The notes under the pieces were generated by a model, which saw only the letters and a program-made list of their open reading frames with translations, did not search any database and had not been told where the DNA came from. Of a stretch of 21,187 bases of DNA, positions 1 through 12,282 are shown one piece after another. Every line of letters begins with the position of its first letter. Within the stretch, counting starts at the first letter, position 1. Made by a program: the position numbers and the translations under genes. The DNA is from Basidiobolus ranarum (taxonomy: Eukaryota > Basidiobolomycota > Basidiobolomycetes > Basidiobolales), in assembly GCA_040143965.1 (NCBI GenBank), contig JASJQH010000211.1, positions 1-21,187 on the forward strand, in the 5' to 3' direction.

Positions 1-3000
1 CTGTTAATAATGCCAAAATGGTTTCAATCCTTTATGACCATCATACGAGCAGGGAAACCTGATATTCGGGATATATACAGTGTTTTAGCCTAAAATGAGA
101 CAATTTAAAAAAAATTAGACGCTTCATAAAATATATGGGACGATTGCAAAAAATCAGTGCCTAAATAATTAATACCATAAGGCAAATGACCTACCACTGA
201 ATAAATTAAGATAGCATCAAGCTCCTATTCATCAATATGAACATAATAGTTTAGAATCGTGACTTCAGCAGGTTTAGGAGAGTCTAGATCCTTTAGTTTG
301 TAAGAGTAGCGAGGGTTTCTTGACATACTCCTGTTCTACCAGAGATCATTGCATCTACCTTACCTATCGGCCTAGGAACTTCATCAAGAAAGACCGCATC
401 TGTGGCCTCTGTTGGGTGGAAGATTCAACATACAAAATTCCGATTGGGAGGATCAGTCGAGGTTTGAGTACATTACAACATGTGATCACTGATCAATGAT
501 AGAGTAGCAAGTAAGCACCATCGAACGGAGTCGCTAACAGTGCTGCCATATGTATTCACACATTCTGCCTCACTTAGTATGATTGAATCTCATAAGGACA
601 GGTTATAGTGGGCCAAGTCCATGGCCAATGACGATAGTAGCAAAACCATTGAGCATAAGGAATTCCGAATATCAAATTGAGTGGTCATTTGACACGAGGA
701 CCTGTTTGAATCACAGAAGCCCTTCCACTTGACTAGTGGATGCTGGCATTTCGATCCGTACCCTAGCGAGCTAATGAAAACAATGTATCTTAGATGAAAT
801 CATCATCATATTGCATCCTTAGCCAACTGCTAAACGAGGAGTATATCGTACACCCTTAACAAACCATAGCCAATAGTTGGCCAGTTGTGAGGACCCATGT
901 CACTGGAACAACATTCCTGGATCATAAGCTATTGATTGCTCTACGTCGGATGTTCAGCTGAAAGCTCCGGTCACTTGCTGCAGCTCTTGCAACGCTGAAA
1001 CTATCGCAGAGTCCCATGAAAACCCGCAAGCTGATGAGCAGTTATTGTATTTGAAGACGAGTATCCACCAATACTAGTCCGGATCTGCATACTTCAAAAT
1101 GGCTTTCGAGTGATTATCTAGATCTTAGATATCGTCTCTGACCTTGTTGCCGCAAAGTATGAATAGGCATTTTCGTATTCAATATAGATGGTGAATGATG
1201 ACTAATGGGCAATGATATCCTGTCACCTGCATCGTCCCCTTTCAAATAAAGTAATCGAGTTTCTTTGAAACAAAGTATCCATCGTTCCACATGCAAGACT
1301 AGCGAATATTCATTATACCCTCTTCGGCCGGGCTACATACCCACTCAGCTGGATGTGGCCATTTGATTAATCGGATGTGACGCATCGTGAAGAATCTAGC
1401 TTATGAGTTTGGTCGGATTTTCACAAGGCGGAAGCGGTCGAACCCATCTTGAACTCGAGCTTGAGATCTATCTAGGCATTACTCAATTTGGATAATTAAA
1501 TGGCACGTATTTATGGCCAAACTACTGCAAGTACACTTAGTAATCCCTCAGCATTCGACGAATCACACCAATAGCTGTTGAAATTAGAATATGGCCAATT
1601 AAATAACTGATTTTCGGAGTTGTACTCGAGTATCTAGGTTTGCATGCACATCTTGTCCATGTCTCTTATTTTCCTAGTTGGCGGTATGCGATCCAAGACT
1701 GGCATTCAACATACCACTACTATGTTCATATTAGCTAAGGCTGTGTTAATATTCGCTACATCTTCTCAAAGATTCCTCCAAGGCTCGTACTTATATAATT
1801 AGTAGCGACACTTTAATTGGAACTAAGCTTCAATGACATTGAGCCAGCCCGAGCCTAGAACTATCCATTCTCAATCCTTAATTTGAATGGAAGAAGTAAT
1901 GGTATTCTTTACATTTGGTGTCACTGCAAATGGATCAGAATCTATATCCCATCGCTTTGGGAAGAAGGCAAACCGGGAGATCGGGTGATTTATAGATGTG
2001 GAATGTATGACTTATTGAACGAAATGGTACAGATCGTATACAATAAAATGGAGCGCAAATCTGGAAGTGATTACAAAGCACATTGTCAGCAGCAATAGTC
2101 TACCTAACCCTACTTCACAACTGACCGGGAAACTAGAACATTATCAACCACTTCTGTATCAAATACGTCTCTTTAATGGTAAGTTCAGTTGAGCTGCGGC
2201 TTAGTGTATGAAGGATAGGGCGAGTCAGGAATGGGGACCGCAAAAGCATCCTTTTTGGGGGGAAGGGGAGGTAGCATGGGCTTTCATCTCTGGAAAAACT
2301 TGATCCAGATTTCCCAATCAACTACAGCTCATCCTAGTTGGTTGTTGCTTTGAGGTTTTGAAATGGCATAAACGTAATTACCGATTTTATCACGAATTTC
2401 GTTACTAAACAAAGGTATGCAGTTAGCAAATGACTTGCGAAATATATCAATGGCGTTTCAGGTTTTACTGGTATCATGAAGGCTGAGAATTCGGAAGAGC
2501 GCCATGATGCCGCTGATCATGTTGGGAGACATGATTTAAGCTCACAGATTGATCCTTGCTATTTGATGCATTAAGGTGAGTGGTAAACAAGCCCAGGTGA
2601 GTAAAGTTCTTTATCACCCACCCGAGACAAACCTCAATATGGAAGGATCCGGTAGTCATGGCATGACCTAAGTTCGGGTCTTTTTCCAGACAAACAATTC
2701 ACTGGTGAGATGTTCACCATCCTCTGGTTTAATCCTATAAACTATTTGATATTCTTTAGCCTCATCCTCCGTTTCAGCACTGGCTAGCCAATCACCGTGA
2801 CACAGCGGCTATTACCAACAAATATCGGAATGCTGATGGTTAGCAATGAGGATTCCGTTGAATCAAGAGCAACGAAGCGAATGCCACAGCTAACTGGGTG
2901 CATTTCTTCCTTGGCTATAGGATAGGAAAGTATGGGTGGCACGAAATAAAGCAGCTCTCGCCCATTTGTATAGTAACTATTCCTGGATTTAGCAGGCGGT

Positions 3001-3278
3001 TCTTTATCAGGACTCAAATGCCATTATTGCGCTCCATTTGAGGATTTGGGTCTAAACTAAGAAAGGCATGTTCGCTTTTATGGACGTTAGCTGCAGTAAT
3101 TGGATCCAAACCTCACCCGATCTTCTTCATTTTCCTTTATTCAGCTCCCAATTTTACTATAGTCATTATACTCATTTATTTTAACTCCAACCGACTGTAA
3201 TCTACGATGTGTTGGCTCACTTTCCTATGGTCACGAATTGCCGGAGTTTTCTCTGGTAGGACTAGTCATCTGGAATTC
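1..3278. other. Long stretch without a supportable gene
   Basis: No reading frame here shows a recognisable domain, and the few open runs of 60-77 codons are within what chance gives at this base composition. The first 93 bases are open in frame 1 (codons from base 1 to a TAA at 91-93) and could be the last codons of a gene entering from the left, but nothing identifies it. A purine-rich G cluster lies around 2256-2280. No transposon ends, tRNA-like T-loops or tandem arrays were seen by eye. Confidence 0.5.
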
Positions 3279-3286
3279 TATATAAA
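3279..3286 (+). promoter_or_regulatory. TATA-like box upstream of the velvet gene
   Basis: TATATAAA lies about 370 bases before the ATG at 3658. That implies a 5' leader of roughly 330-350 bases if used, which is plausible for a fungal developmental regulator. AT-rich sequence is common here, so this is a candidate only. Confidence 0.3.
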
Positions 3287-3657
3287 GCCAGGCCAGTTGC
3301 ACGTTCTCCCCTTAAAACATTTGGTAAAATTTATATATATCTCAATATCACATCTGAGCCCCCCAGTATAGTCTCCAACATTTCGCCCGTTTGCTTTGCA
3401 CCCTAGCTCCAGCTATTCTGATCATAGTTGAGTGCTCAATTTCCCTAGCCTCAATACCGAAGGATTCCAGAGTTTTCGACGTTAGATATATTTAGGATTC
3501 CTGACGTGTAGTCCTTCGCAATAAATCAACCGATCCATAACCATATTTTAGTGAAATCTTGGCGCGACTCGTTTATTCTCACTACCCTCGCTCCTGCACC
3601 TCACTTTGAGCAAGATATACCTCTATAGTTACATTACGCTTCATCACATCGATTAGT

Positions 3658-5021
3658 ATGGCCAAATCGCTCCCTATCGCTACTAATGGGTACAGGTTTC
3701 TCCCTGACCTAGAAAGCCTTGGGTACAAGGCTGGCGGGTTAGTACACGTTGTGAACAGTAAAATCTACAGAGCCCTGGAACTTACTCTTATTTTATGACT
3801 CCAGGAAGTACTCTCTTATCGTTCGCCAGCAGCCCAAACAAGCACGTCTTTGTAGTTCTAAGGAGAAAGTAGACCGTAGACCCATCGACCCACCGCCCAT
3901 CGTTCAAATCAAGGTGAACGGCTATGAGGATAATGAGTAAGTATTAGTCATTTAGAGATGACTTAAAGTGGTGTTCTTGAGCGACTGACTCTCATTTTTC
4001 AGTGATTACCTCCAGAATCCATATTTTATAATGTATGCCAGCTTGGTCCCAGTAAACCCCTCAAATACTGCTCCACTGTCACCCAGAACGCTTACGGGTA
4101 CATTAGCATCATCACTTTACAAACTCAAAGACGTTGATAATACAGGCAAGCCAATTATCCCTGGTTAAGCTCCTTAGAGGGGACTTTTACTAACTTCCTT
4201 GCAATCAAGTAGATGGTGGTTTCTTTGTATTCTCCGACATATCTGTCCGAGTTGAGGGACAATTCCGTCTCAAATTTAGTCTATTTGAAATTATCAAGTA
4301 GGTAGTAAAGCATGCTAATTTCAAGAATCCAAACATTAACATACGGGCCATGTAGTTTTAGCGCTGTTCCTTTAGCTACAATTTTCTCCGATACCTTCAC
4401 AGTATATCCACCTAAGATGTTTCCAGGAATGGCCGAGTCTACTTTTCTTTCCCGATCATTTTCTGATCAAGGAGTGCGTATCAGAATTCGAAAAGAATAT
4501 AGGTCCAAAGCGTATGTAACTGCTTCTATTATCAACTGATGGACTCGCTATTAATAATGATTCTTTTATTTCTGATCCTCAGTCGACATAATTCTGAAGA
4601 TTCCCTCGAAAGTAATCCAGGGAAGCGTAGATCTACGGAGGAAGTCGTATATCCTTCGCAACATCGTAAAATCTCAACTTCAGGCGAAAAACCAAGCCAA
4701 ATTTCAATAGAAAAAACCAATAACAAGGGAATGGAGCGTAGCCAGTCGATTCTAAGCTCCAACTCAGAATCAGATACAAAAACATCTGGGAACTCACCTA
4801 TACTTCATGGAGATGCTCACACATTCAAACCACTCTCGGTACCGCGAGAAATCCAAGAGATTTTCAAGGAAAGCCGCCTGGAGTTCCGGGCAAATCAAAG
4901 TGAAGAGATACCATGGAGAAGACCATCTTTTACTAAAGATGAAGAACAGTCGTTTGAATTACTATTTGACTCGTACCTTAGGGAGCGAAAGATCCCTCAT
5001 TGTTCAGCCAAATGCCATTAG
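3658..5021 (+). CDS. vosA: Velvet-domain regulator, VosA-like
   Basis: Six exons are inferred: 3658-3737, 3805-3936, 4003-4145, 4213-4297, 4356-4511 and 4583-5021, giving 344 residues. Velvet proteins are fungal transcription factors with an NF-kB-like fold; VosA works with VelB in spore maturation, trehalose build-up and repression of premature conidiation. The spliced protein has the velvet domain at about residues 28-194. It starts with [14 protein letters not shown], continues with [12 protein letters not shown] (51-62), LKDVDNTDGGFFVF (ending at 125), [13 protein letters not shown] (169-172) and RIRIRKE (188-194), and this motif set is closest to VosA. Residues 199-344 are charged and Ser-rich, probably disordered, with a basic KRR patch that could be nuclear targeting. 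The ATG is preceded by an in-frame TAG. Intron 3 seems to start with GC. The last velvet intron (4298-4355) was placed by matching the family spacing of 16 residues between FE and FTV. VelB or VelC is less likely because the large VelB insertion is absent. Confidence 0.85.
4146..4212 (+). other. Probable GC-AG intron in the velvet gene
   Basis: The exon ends ACAG and the intron starts GCAAGC, a near-perfect match to the stringent context of GC donors. It ends CAAGTAG and has TTAAG/CTAAC-type branch candidates. Splicing 4145 to 4213 restores [18 protein letters not shown], one of the most conserved stretches of the family. Reading through meets an in-frame TAA, so removal is needed. Confidence 0.75.
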
Positions 5022-8000
5022 ACGTGGCTGAAGGATTGAGAAGTCACATTCATTCATTCATTCTAAATAATTTTATTCAACATTTTGGTATTGGGTATTT
5101 TGTTTGCTTTGCTCATGTAAATAATAATCATGATCAGTTTTTTTTAACGCATTCACTTTGGAACTATTTCAACCTTCCCTTTGTTATTTTATTAATTCCT
5201 TACCACCCAGCTATCGATTCACTCTGAACAAGCTATCCCATATTATTTGCCCATGAACTAATCGATCTTTTAATTGTACTATTTCCGTGTGCTTCCTAGA
5301 GATATATTAATAGATTTAAGCGAAGTAAATATCTCCCATTACCCCTAAAATTCCATCTACACCCACGTCTACCATGGAAGCTTCGCCATGCGTCGCACAA
5401 GGATCCCATCCACGTGTAATGTTGTACTCTAGAGATACAAAGTCTCCATGGATAGATCATATATGGTCACGAAAGCAACTTCTCTGTATGAAGTTACCAA
5501 ATACGAGACTTCATTAAGAAAAAAAAATGGAAGACGAAGCAACTAAAGGTATTCGTTATGGAAATATTTCGCAATATGAAAGCAGTCACTCGATTGAAAT
5601 TATTGGCAAGTTCCTCGGCAATTGGCTTTTGATCGTTGTACACCCAATGACTCAGGAGTAAGCAATCGACCATCCTTAAACTGAAAAAGAAATCATCAAA
5701 TTATTTAGGTCCTTTCTGTTTCTCAGAATTTCCCGCTAGTCCTAGCTCTAAGTAATTACTTTCTCACCTACAAGCTCCTTGAAGTCACCTGGATTTCCAG
5801 TAATTTCTATCTATCCAAATCACTGTTACTAAAATGTAACTTCTATTATACTGGTCATCCAATCCTATTTTAATCTTATCTTGTCCGATCTTGATATGGT
5901 ATCGAACCTGTCAGTTTCATGACTCTAGTCAGATGGATATCAAGGGTGTCTTGCTGAATATATTGAGGCTGTGCTGCATCATCTCACTTCATTTCACCAC
6001 ACCTCGCCACTTGTCTACCTTCTCATTATGATAGAGTGTTGCGAAGAAAGGCTATCGAGTCTCTGAAGCAACAATGATTGTCCATTTTGTGGCTGAGCCC
6101 AGAGAACCAAAACCAGCTAACCAACCATTCCAGGATGTGAGTGCAAGTGCGACTAATATTGGGTTCAAATGAAAAGCTCGTGGATCACAATCATATGGGT
6201 CCATTTACCCGGTAAGTTCTCAAGATCCATGGGTGACAATTAGGTTAGATATGCATTCTTGTCACACATTGCAAGCATAGAGACTCGCCAACAATGGATG
6301 ATCCAACCAGTTCTCAAGAAGAGATCCGATCTCAAAGCCAAGGTCTATCGAAGCAACATTCCATCTTCTTACTGCAGGTGGATAGTGTGAAAACGCTGGC
6401 GGTGCTTGCTAGAGACAAACTCTCTACAGAGTGGATTCATAATTGATTCGTGGTTCCTCCTCCCCTCCCCTTTGACCTGAAAAGATATAACCCGGTAATA
6501 AAATAACGGAACCCAACGAAGTGCAATGAAACGAGGAGAAGAGGAATGTAACGTAACGCAACACAACGTCACTTCTTGTCATCATAGTTGTATTAACATC
6601 TTGTTTCACAAACATATCTCATTCCTGGCACCTCTCCAATTACAAACACTCTTCCAAGCCAATCACTACTTTCATTACATGTTGCTACTCCACTCCACTC
6701 TGCTCCTCTTCTCACCTCACCATTCATCTACAATTCCCTCATCGCTATCGAAAGAATGTGATGAGTCCATTGGCGCCAATGATACAAATGGTCATTGAAG
6801 CAGGAATACAAACCGGATGCGCATTGGCGAGACTAATTACAGGCTAGGCTAGTGGTCAGAGTAATAGCACTTGGCTGATCAGTGCCATTAGACTTGTACA
6901 ATGCTACTCAAGATATTCTAGGCTCGTTTACACAGGATAGCAACAATAGTGAATGTCTAAGCGAAAGTAAACCAGGCTTTGCGGTATTTATTTGACAATA
7001 TCTGTGGTATGTCGAGAGGGGCAGATACTAGTGACCAGCGCAAAGGTGATAAGGGTGAGGCAATATGATGGGGTGAGAGCAGGGGAGGGGAGGGCATGGG
7101 AGTGGTGAGGTTAGTGATGCATGATGTGAAGGATATGATTGGTTGCCTAGAGAACCATAATCGCTGAATTGAATCTGGATAAGACCTCATTTATCCCCTT
7201 AAACTTTGCTGATTTTGAGAACTGTGACTCCGCAGCGTGTTCGGTGTATTAGCTCGATGGGAAAGCGTTTATCTCGGGAAAATGTTTATGAAGTTGCTAA
7301 AGTAGTCCTACTGAGATAGGTAATAAGGAAATAAATTTGGATGAGACACGAGAAGAAAGCTTTGTTAGGAAGGGCTGTAGATTTCATATATTTTGGGATA
7401 AACCTGCAAGAAACTTCACCAAATCCTAGCAAAAGTCTCACGGTCGGAGAATATATTGTGGTATTTGTGTTACAGATTCTTTATTGATGGCATTCCACCC
7501 ATGTAAAGTATATTACAATAGTTGGAACTCTATCTCAGCTTAACCCTGACCTGTGTAATATTGAATTTATCTTGTGGCTACAATTGATCCTTTTATTGTA
7601 GCAAATATTTTGAATGCATGCTGCAGTCATGTCGATACATCCTAGTATTTGGGCGAAGTGTATTTATGTGCATGACTTCAACTGGTTTGTTGAGGTCAAT
7701 GCACCCTAAATCGGATTTCGTATAACCTATTAAAGCCAATCACCATGCACTACGTAACGGGCGAACTCTGTCTAGTTTATGCTTTCATATATTCTACAGG
7801 TTGTTCGTCTAGTTTTGGCTTATCTAGGGGGTGAACAACACGCTTAGTACTACTTAATGGTACACTACAGTTCTTTGTATTTCAATTTATTTTTACACAA
7901 GACCAAAAGGTTTATTTCTTTACATGCTTACCAAGCATACTAAGAGAATACATCAAATATTGTTGGTGTGTACATCTCAGCTGGCAGGCCAAGTCAAAAC

Positions 8001-9507
8001 GGGCCTGATACCAACAATCATAGCCTTGAAGTTATAGCATAGTAGCTGATACAGAAACTATCTGTGCAAATTAGCTACTAATATCTACTTCAGCTACTGT
8101 AGCATGGACATCCCGTTAAGTGAATTATCAGTTTTTATCAAATCAGGTATTATGTAAACATGCTCATTGTTGAAGATATGAGTCCAGTGGCTAAAGTATA
8201 TCTACTAAGTGCTTTCAGCTCATAATCACTTGTTCTTGGCGTAAATTCCATCAGATTGGATATTCCTATGAATCTCAGATAGTCAACCCAACACAAGTTA
8301 TACTGAAGCCTTAATAAAGCAATTTATTAACTGGATCAACTATTCCACAGATAGCATGTTAATGGTGTCGAATGCTGAATGCTGATCTTCAGAAAGTCGA
8401 AGGTCGATCGGATATAGGCTCGTTGCAAGGGTAAATAACATGTGGTAAACATAAATTTGAGTGAATAGAAAACTTGATAAGCTAGTTTTTTTTAGTGAGT
8501 CTTAATTTTGATTGGTACCAAATATATTTTCAGCGATCCCACTTTAGTATTGATCTAATCTGCCTATCTTAGAAATTGTACTTTCCAGTAGATTGTGGCT
8601 ATGGGAGTTACAAAATGATTATCGAAAGAGTATGTCAGGGGTTTTGCTAAAACTTTTCAAAATGGAATGGTCAACCTTCGATTTTGCCAAGCTTCAATAT
8701 ACATTTATAGAACTCTCTGCTCAGCATGTCCTAATTAGACTGCATAGTAGTTCTCACTGTCAAGTAGCTATCGTCTGTAAAACAATATTTGATCCCTACT
8801 GCAAGCCAGCATCTATTACAGCGAAACTCTGGAAATCCTCGTTCATTCACCTTTACAAGACTTGATTTCTCCTCAAGGTTAGGAGTATGCACTTCTTATG
8901 GTTGAGGCTTCTGCTAATGGGCCAATTATTGCAAGAGAACCTTATATTGAATGTCTGTGCAGTTGTATGGGTGTATTTTCGAAATCTTCGTTTTCAGATC
9001 GTGAAATGTAATGCCTAGACACCACTTATGGTTAGTCACTTAATCTAAATGTTAATGCCGGTATCAATTTCCGTCGAGCCCACATTGGGAGTGGAGGTTC
9101 TATGGCGATCTAAAGACGGACGAACATTCGATTTAGAAAGTCATGCTGATTAGGTAAAAACTGCCATGATACTGAGTAAACTGCACATGTTTAAAGAGAT
9201 AACGGCCAAATATGTTGGAATGATTGATGTCATTGGTTTGCTGACAATTAAAAAGTGTACAATCACGATCTGTATAACAAGTTGAAATAAAAATGGTAAG
9301 AACATCTTCGCTTATATCGGGAAAGGAAGATACACCGAGGTTTTCTAAGTACTGAATTGGTTAGTCTATTATTGGTTTGGGGGGATTTAACAAAAGAGAT
9401 CAGATCCTAAAACAATTAACAACTCAAAATAGTATTTTGGAAATGCAAAGAAAAACATGCTAGTCATGAGGAAACCTTACATGTCGAGCCCAACAGACGA
9501 TTCAAAG
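5022..9507. other. 4.5 kb intergenic region, no clear gene
   Basis: No conserved domain is visible on either strand. Two short ORFs with good ATGG contexts sit at 5374-5517 (47 codons) and 5527-5661 (44 codons); another of 50 codons starts at 6294. The segment 6485-6575 is rich in AACG-type pentamers, and a G-quadruplex motif lies at 7082-7100. Longer open runs here (for example 8593-8865) begin at TTG and have no family resemblance. This may hold long promoter regions, non-coding transcripts or decayed sequence. Confidence 0.5.
7082..7100 (+). other. G-quadruplex motif
   Basis: Four G-runs (GGGG, GGGG, GGG, GGG) are separated by loops of 1, 1 and 3 bases, which fits the classic intramolecular quadruplex pattern with very short loops. 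The surroundings are AT-rich, so the cluster stands out. No gene is close enough to assign a role. Confidence 0.6.
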
Positions 9508-9514
9508 TATAAAA
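9508..9514 (+). promoter_or_regulatory. TATA box of the aquaporin gene
   Basis: TATAAAA lies 55 bases before the aquaporin ATG at 9563. The spacing fits a short 5' leader of about 20-30 bases, and no other ATG intervenes. It is the best-placed TATA element in the window. Confidence 0.6.
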
Positions 9515-9562
9515 GTGGGTTAGGAATGTACGAGTTTCAACACCCAATTTTGCAATACTGCG

Positions 9563-10489
9563 ATGTCTGCAATTGTCGAAGAACAGATTACAATTCCCGA
9601 GAACATCAATCCAGCCGCAGGTAAACCTGGGCAGGATTCCAAGGGCCAGATAGTTGCTGCTGAGGTCAAAGTTAACGAAGGTTTGTCCAAAATGCAAAGA
9701 TTCTTGAACACCGGTGCTCTGGGTAATTTCCGCTCCACCTACAGAGAATACATGGCAGAGTTCTTAGGGACTTTTGTGTTCATAAGCTTCACAATTGGTG
9801 TAATGCAACAGGTCAAGATGGAGATTGGAGGTTACTCAGCGACTGGTAACACCCTCTCCTGGGGTATTGGCTTTGGTTTCATGTTGGGGTTGTATATGTG
9901 TGCTGGTATTTCTGGAGGCCATGTGAATCCAGCCATTACCCTCTCAATGGCAATAAACCGTGGTTTCCCTTGGAAGAAAGTGCCCGGGTATATAATTGCA
10001 CAAGTTTTGGGAGCATTCTTCGCTGCTTTGTTGAATTTCACCTACTTCCATGCTCAGATACTTAGATTCGAAAAAGGAAGTCGGGATATTCAATCAGCTG
10101 GTCTTTTTGTAGCTTTCCTTGCAGATTATATGTCTATCGGTAGCGCTTTCTATGCTGAGTTTGTCAATACTGCCTTTTTCGCTGGTTGCATTTTCGCTAT
10201 CACAGATCGTCTAAACACTGGTGCCTCAAATTATGCTCCAATGACTCTCGGTCTGTTGATGGCCGGAGTCGGTCTTAGCTTCGGCTCTCTTACCGGCTTT
10301 ATCATGAATCCCGCACGTGATCTAGGTCCTAGAATCTTCATGTCAATGGCTGGCTGGGAAAGCATTCCGTGGACTGGTGGTGATTACTTCTTCTGGGTCA
10401 CATGGGTAGGACCAACCTTCGGTGCAATTCTGGGTGGATTTCTTTATGAATTTTTCGCTTGTTCCACCCCCAATAACAAATTCAAATAA
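9563..10489 (+). CDS. Aquaglyceroporin (MIP-family channel)
   Basis: Intronless, 308 residues. MIP channels are tetrameric, each subunit forming a pore for water, glycerol or other small neutral solutes, usually in the fungal plasma membrane. There are six likely membrane segments, at about 62-82, 97-116, 141-160, 193-213, 226-246 and 276-297. The two half-helix loops carry SGGHVNPA (NPA at 122-124) and GFIMNPARDLGPR (NPA at 249-251). Asp253 and Arg257 after the second NPA, and Phe159 at the end of segment 3, are glycerol-facilitator-type discriminating residues. Gly237, Phe246 and Arg252 match the glycerol-type selectivity filter by alignment to GlpF. Thr280-Trp281 in segment 6 is closer to the water-channel pattern than to the Pro-Leu of GlpF. 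The soluble N-terminus of about 58 residues is polar; the C-terminus is short. The ATG at 9563 fits the TATA box position. It is clearly a MIP; the transported substrate is inferred. Confidence 0.93.
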   Translation: MSAIVEEQITIPENINPAAGKPGQDSKGQIVAAEVKVNEGLSKMQRFLNTGALGNFRSTYREYMAEFLGTFVFISFTIGVMQQVKMEIGGYSATGNTLSWGIGFGFMLGLYMCAGISGGHVNPAITLSMAINRGFPWKKVPGYIIAQVLGAFFAALLNFTYFHAQILRFEKGSRDIQSAGLFVAFLADYMSIGSAFYAEFVNTAFFAGCIFAITDRLNTGASNYAPMTLGLLMAGVGLSFGSLTGFIMNPARDLGPRIFMSMAGWESIPWTGGDYFFWVTWVGPTFGAILGGFLYEFFACSTPNNKFK

Positions 10490-10617
10490 GTGGTTCTTTT
10501 TGCGATTCTCCCTTTGAAGCAAGCCAAATATTTTTAATGCAATGACATGGTATCACCATAAATCAGTAGTATTAGTTACCAGCATTGTTCAAAAACCGAT
10601 AATCCGACTGTTTTATA

Positions 10618-10623
10618 AATAAA
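10618..10623 (+). terminator. Possible poly(A) signal of the aquaporin gene
   Basis: AATAAA lies 129 bases after the aquaporin stop, followed by a T-rich stretch. Fungal poly(A) signals are loose, so this is only a plausible 3' end. Confidence 0.3.
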
Positions 10624-10875
10624 CTAGAATATATTTTTTTACTCAAGAAACGCTATTTCGTCCACTGTTATATGGTAACGGTGAATATTTCATCTGCTTT
10701 GTGAATGCTTGCAGCTTTTAAATGGGCCCTTTAAAGTCAACAGTTGTTTACTGAAACCGCGAAATCTGAGAATCTGTATATTAACCAAATCGACTATGGA
10801 TCGTTTTTGGCGAATCATTCATCCTTATCGAGTTTCTGGGTGCCTGGAACATGGCTCATTGGATGGCATTGGTTG

Positions 10876-10992
10876 ATGGTACAAACAATATTACAATTAA
10901 TTAGAAATTATGCAATGACTGGCGGATGGGTGAGCATTCCTGGGATAACCAGCACTGCGTTATTCGTACGCACCTACATAGGCACAGCCTAA
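10876..10992 (+). pseudogene. Possible decayed aquaporin 3' fragment
   Basis: Thirty-eight codons can be laid without gaps against the intact aquaporin just upstream, residues 248-285. Ten are identical, including the cluster GGW-x-SIP (AQP: AGW-x-SIP) and later F, T and G at matching spacing; Tyr/Trp and Ile/Val pairs fit too. At DNA level AGCATTCC and CAATG-CTGG are shared. The frame lacks an NPA motif and ends in TAA. It could be an old tandem duplicate in decay or a chance match; overall identity is low. Confidence 0.25.
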
Positions 10993-11501
10993 AACCAAGC
11001 TAACACCAACTGAAGCTTCCATCATGTTGATCCGTCCTGAAGCTCCTTTTTCGGTGGAGATTTAGACGCTGAGAGTTCCGTCCTTGCACTGCATTGTCTC
11101 ATTAAGGCCATTGGAGCTTGTGGGTTTGAGTTGCCGTGGACAAGTAAATCCCTAGATTGGAAGTCAAGAAATATAGAACACGATAAATCACTCCCTAATT
11201 GAACAATCTATTAGGATTATTGTTAGGATCAATTTGATAAGCTATACATGTATTTACTAGGGTCTGGTAGATGACAGCCTCAAATCTAGTTCGCTATCAT
11301 TTGAGTGCTTCATAACATAATCATCAGAGTTTCTCAAATACACCACAACCTCTATTTGACGCTTTTTATTTTATTTTAAACTCTATCCATCTCTTCCCTC
11401 TTATATTATAAGCTGGCTTACAGGCAAGCACTATCATATTCTTATTCGTCCTCAAGCTATTCTTCCCTTTTTCTTAAGCCTCAAGTACTATCCGAAGTAT
11501 A
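10993..11501. other. Spacer upstream of the Arf gene
   Basis: No gene is visible. The last 150 bases are T/C-rich, with TTATATTATA at 11401-11410 about 100 bases before the Arf ATG, consistent with a fungal core promoter and 5' leader. Confidence 0.4.

Positions 11502-12282
<781 letters not shown>

Noticed and set aside
5000-5227. 75-codon ORF overlapping the vosA 3' end
   Set aside because: Starts at TTG, overlaps a real gene in another frame, and has no recognisable features.
6526-6798. 90-codon ORF rich in His, Ser and Leu
   Set aside because: The composition reflects the pyrimidine-rich DNA; no domain, no homologous feel, and overlapping minus-strand ORFs are equally long.
8593-8865. 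90-codon ORF in the long spacer
   Set aside because: Starts at TTG, no family resemblance, and a length reachable by chance in this much sequence.
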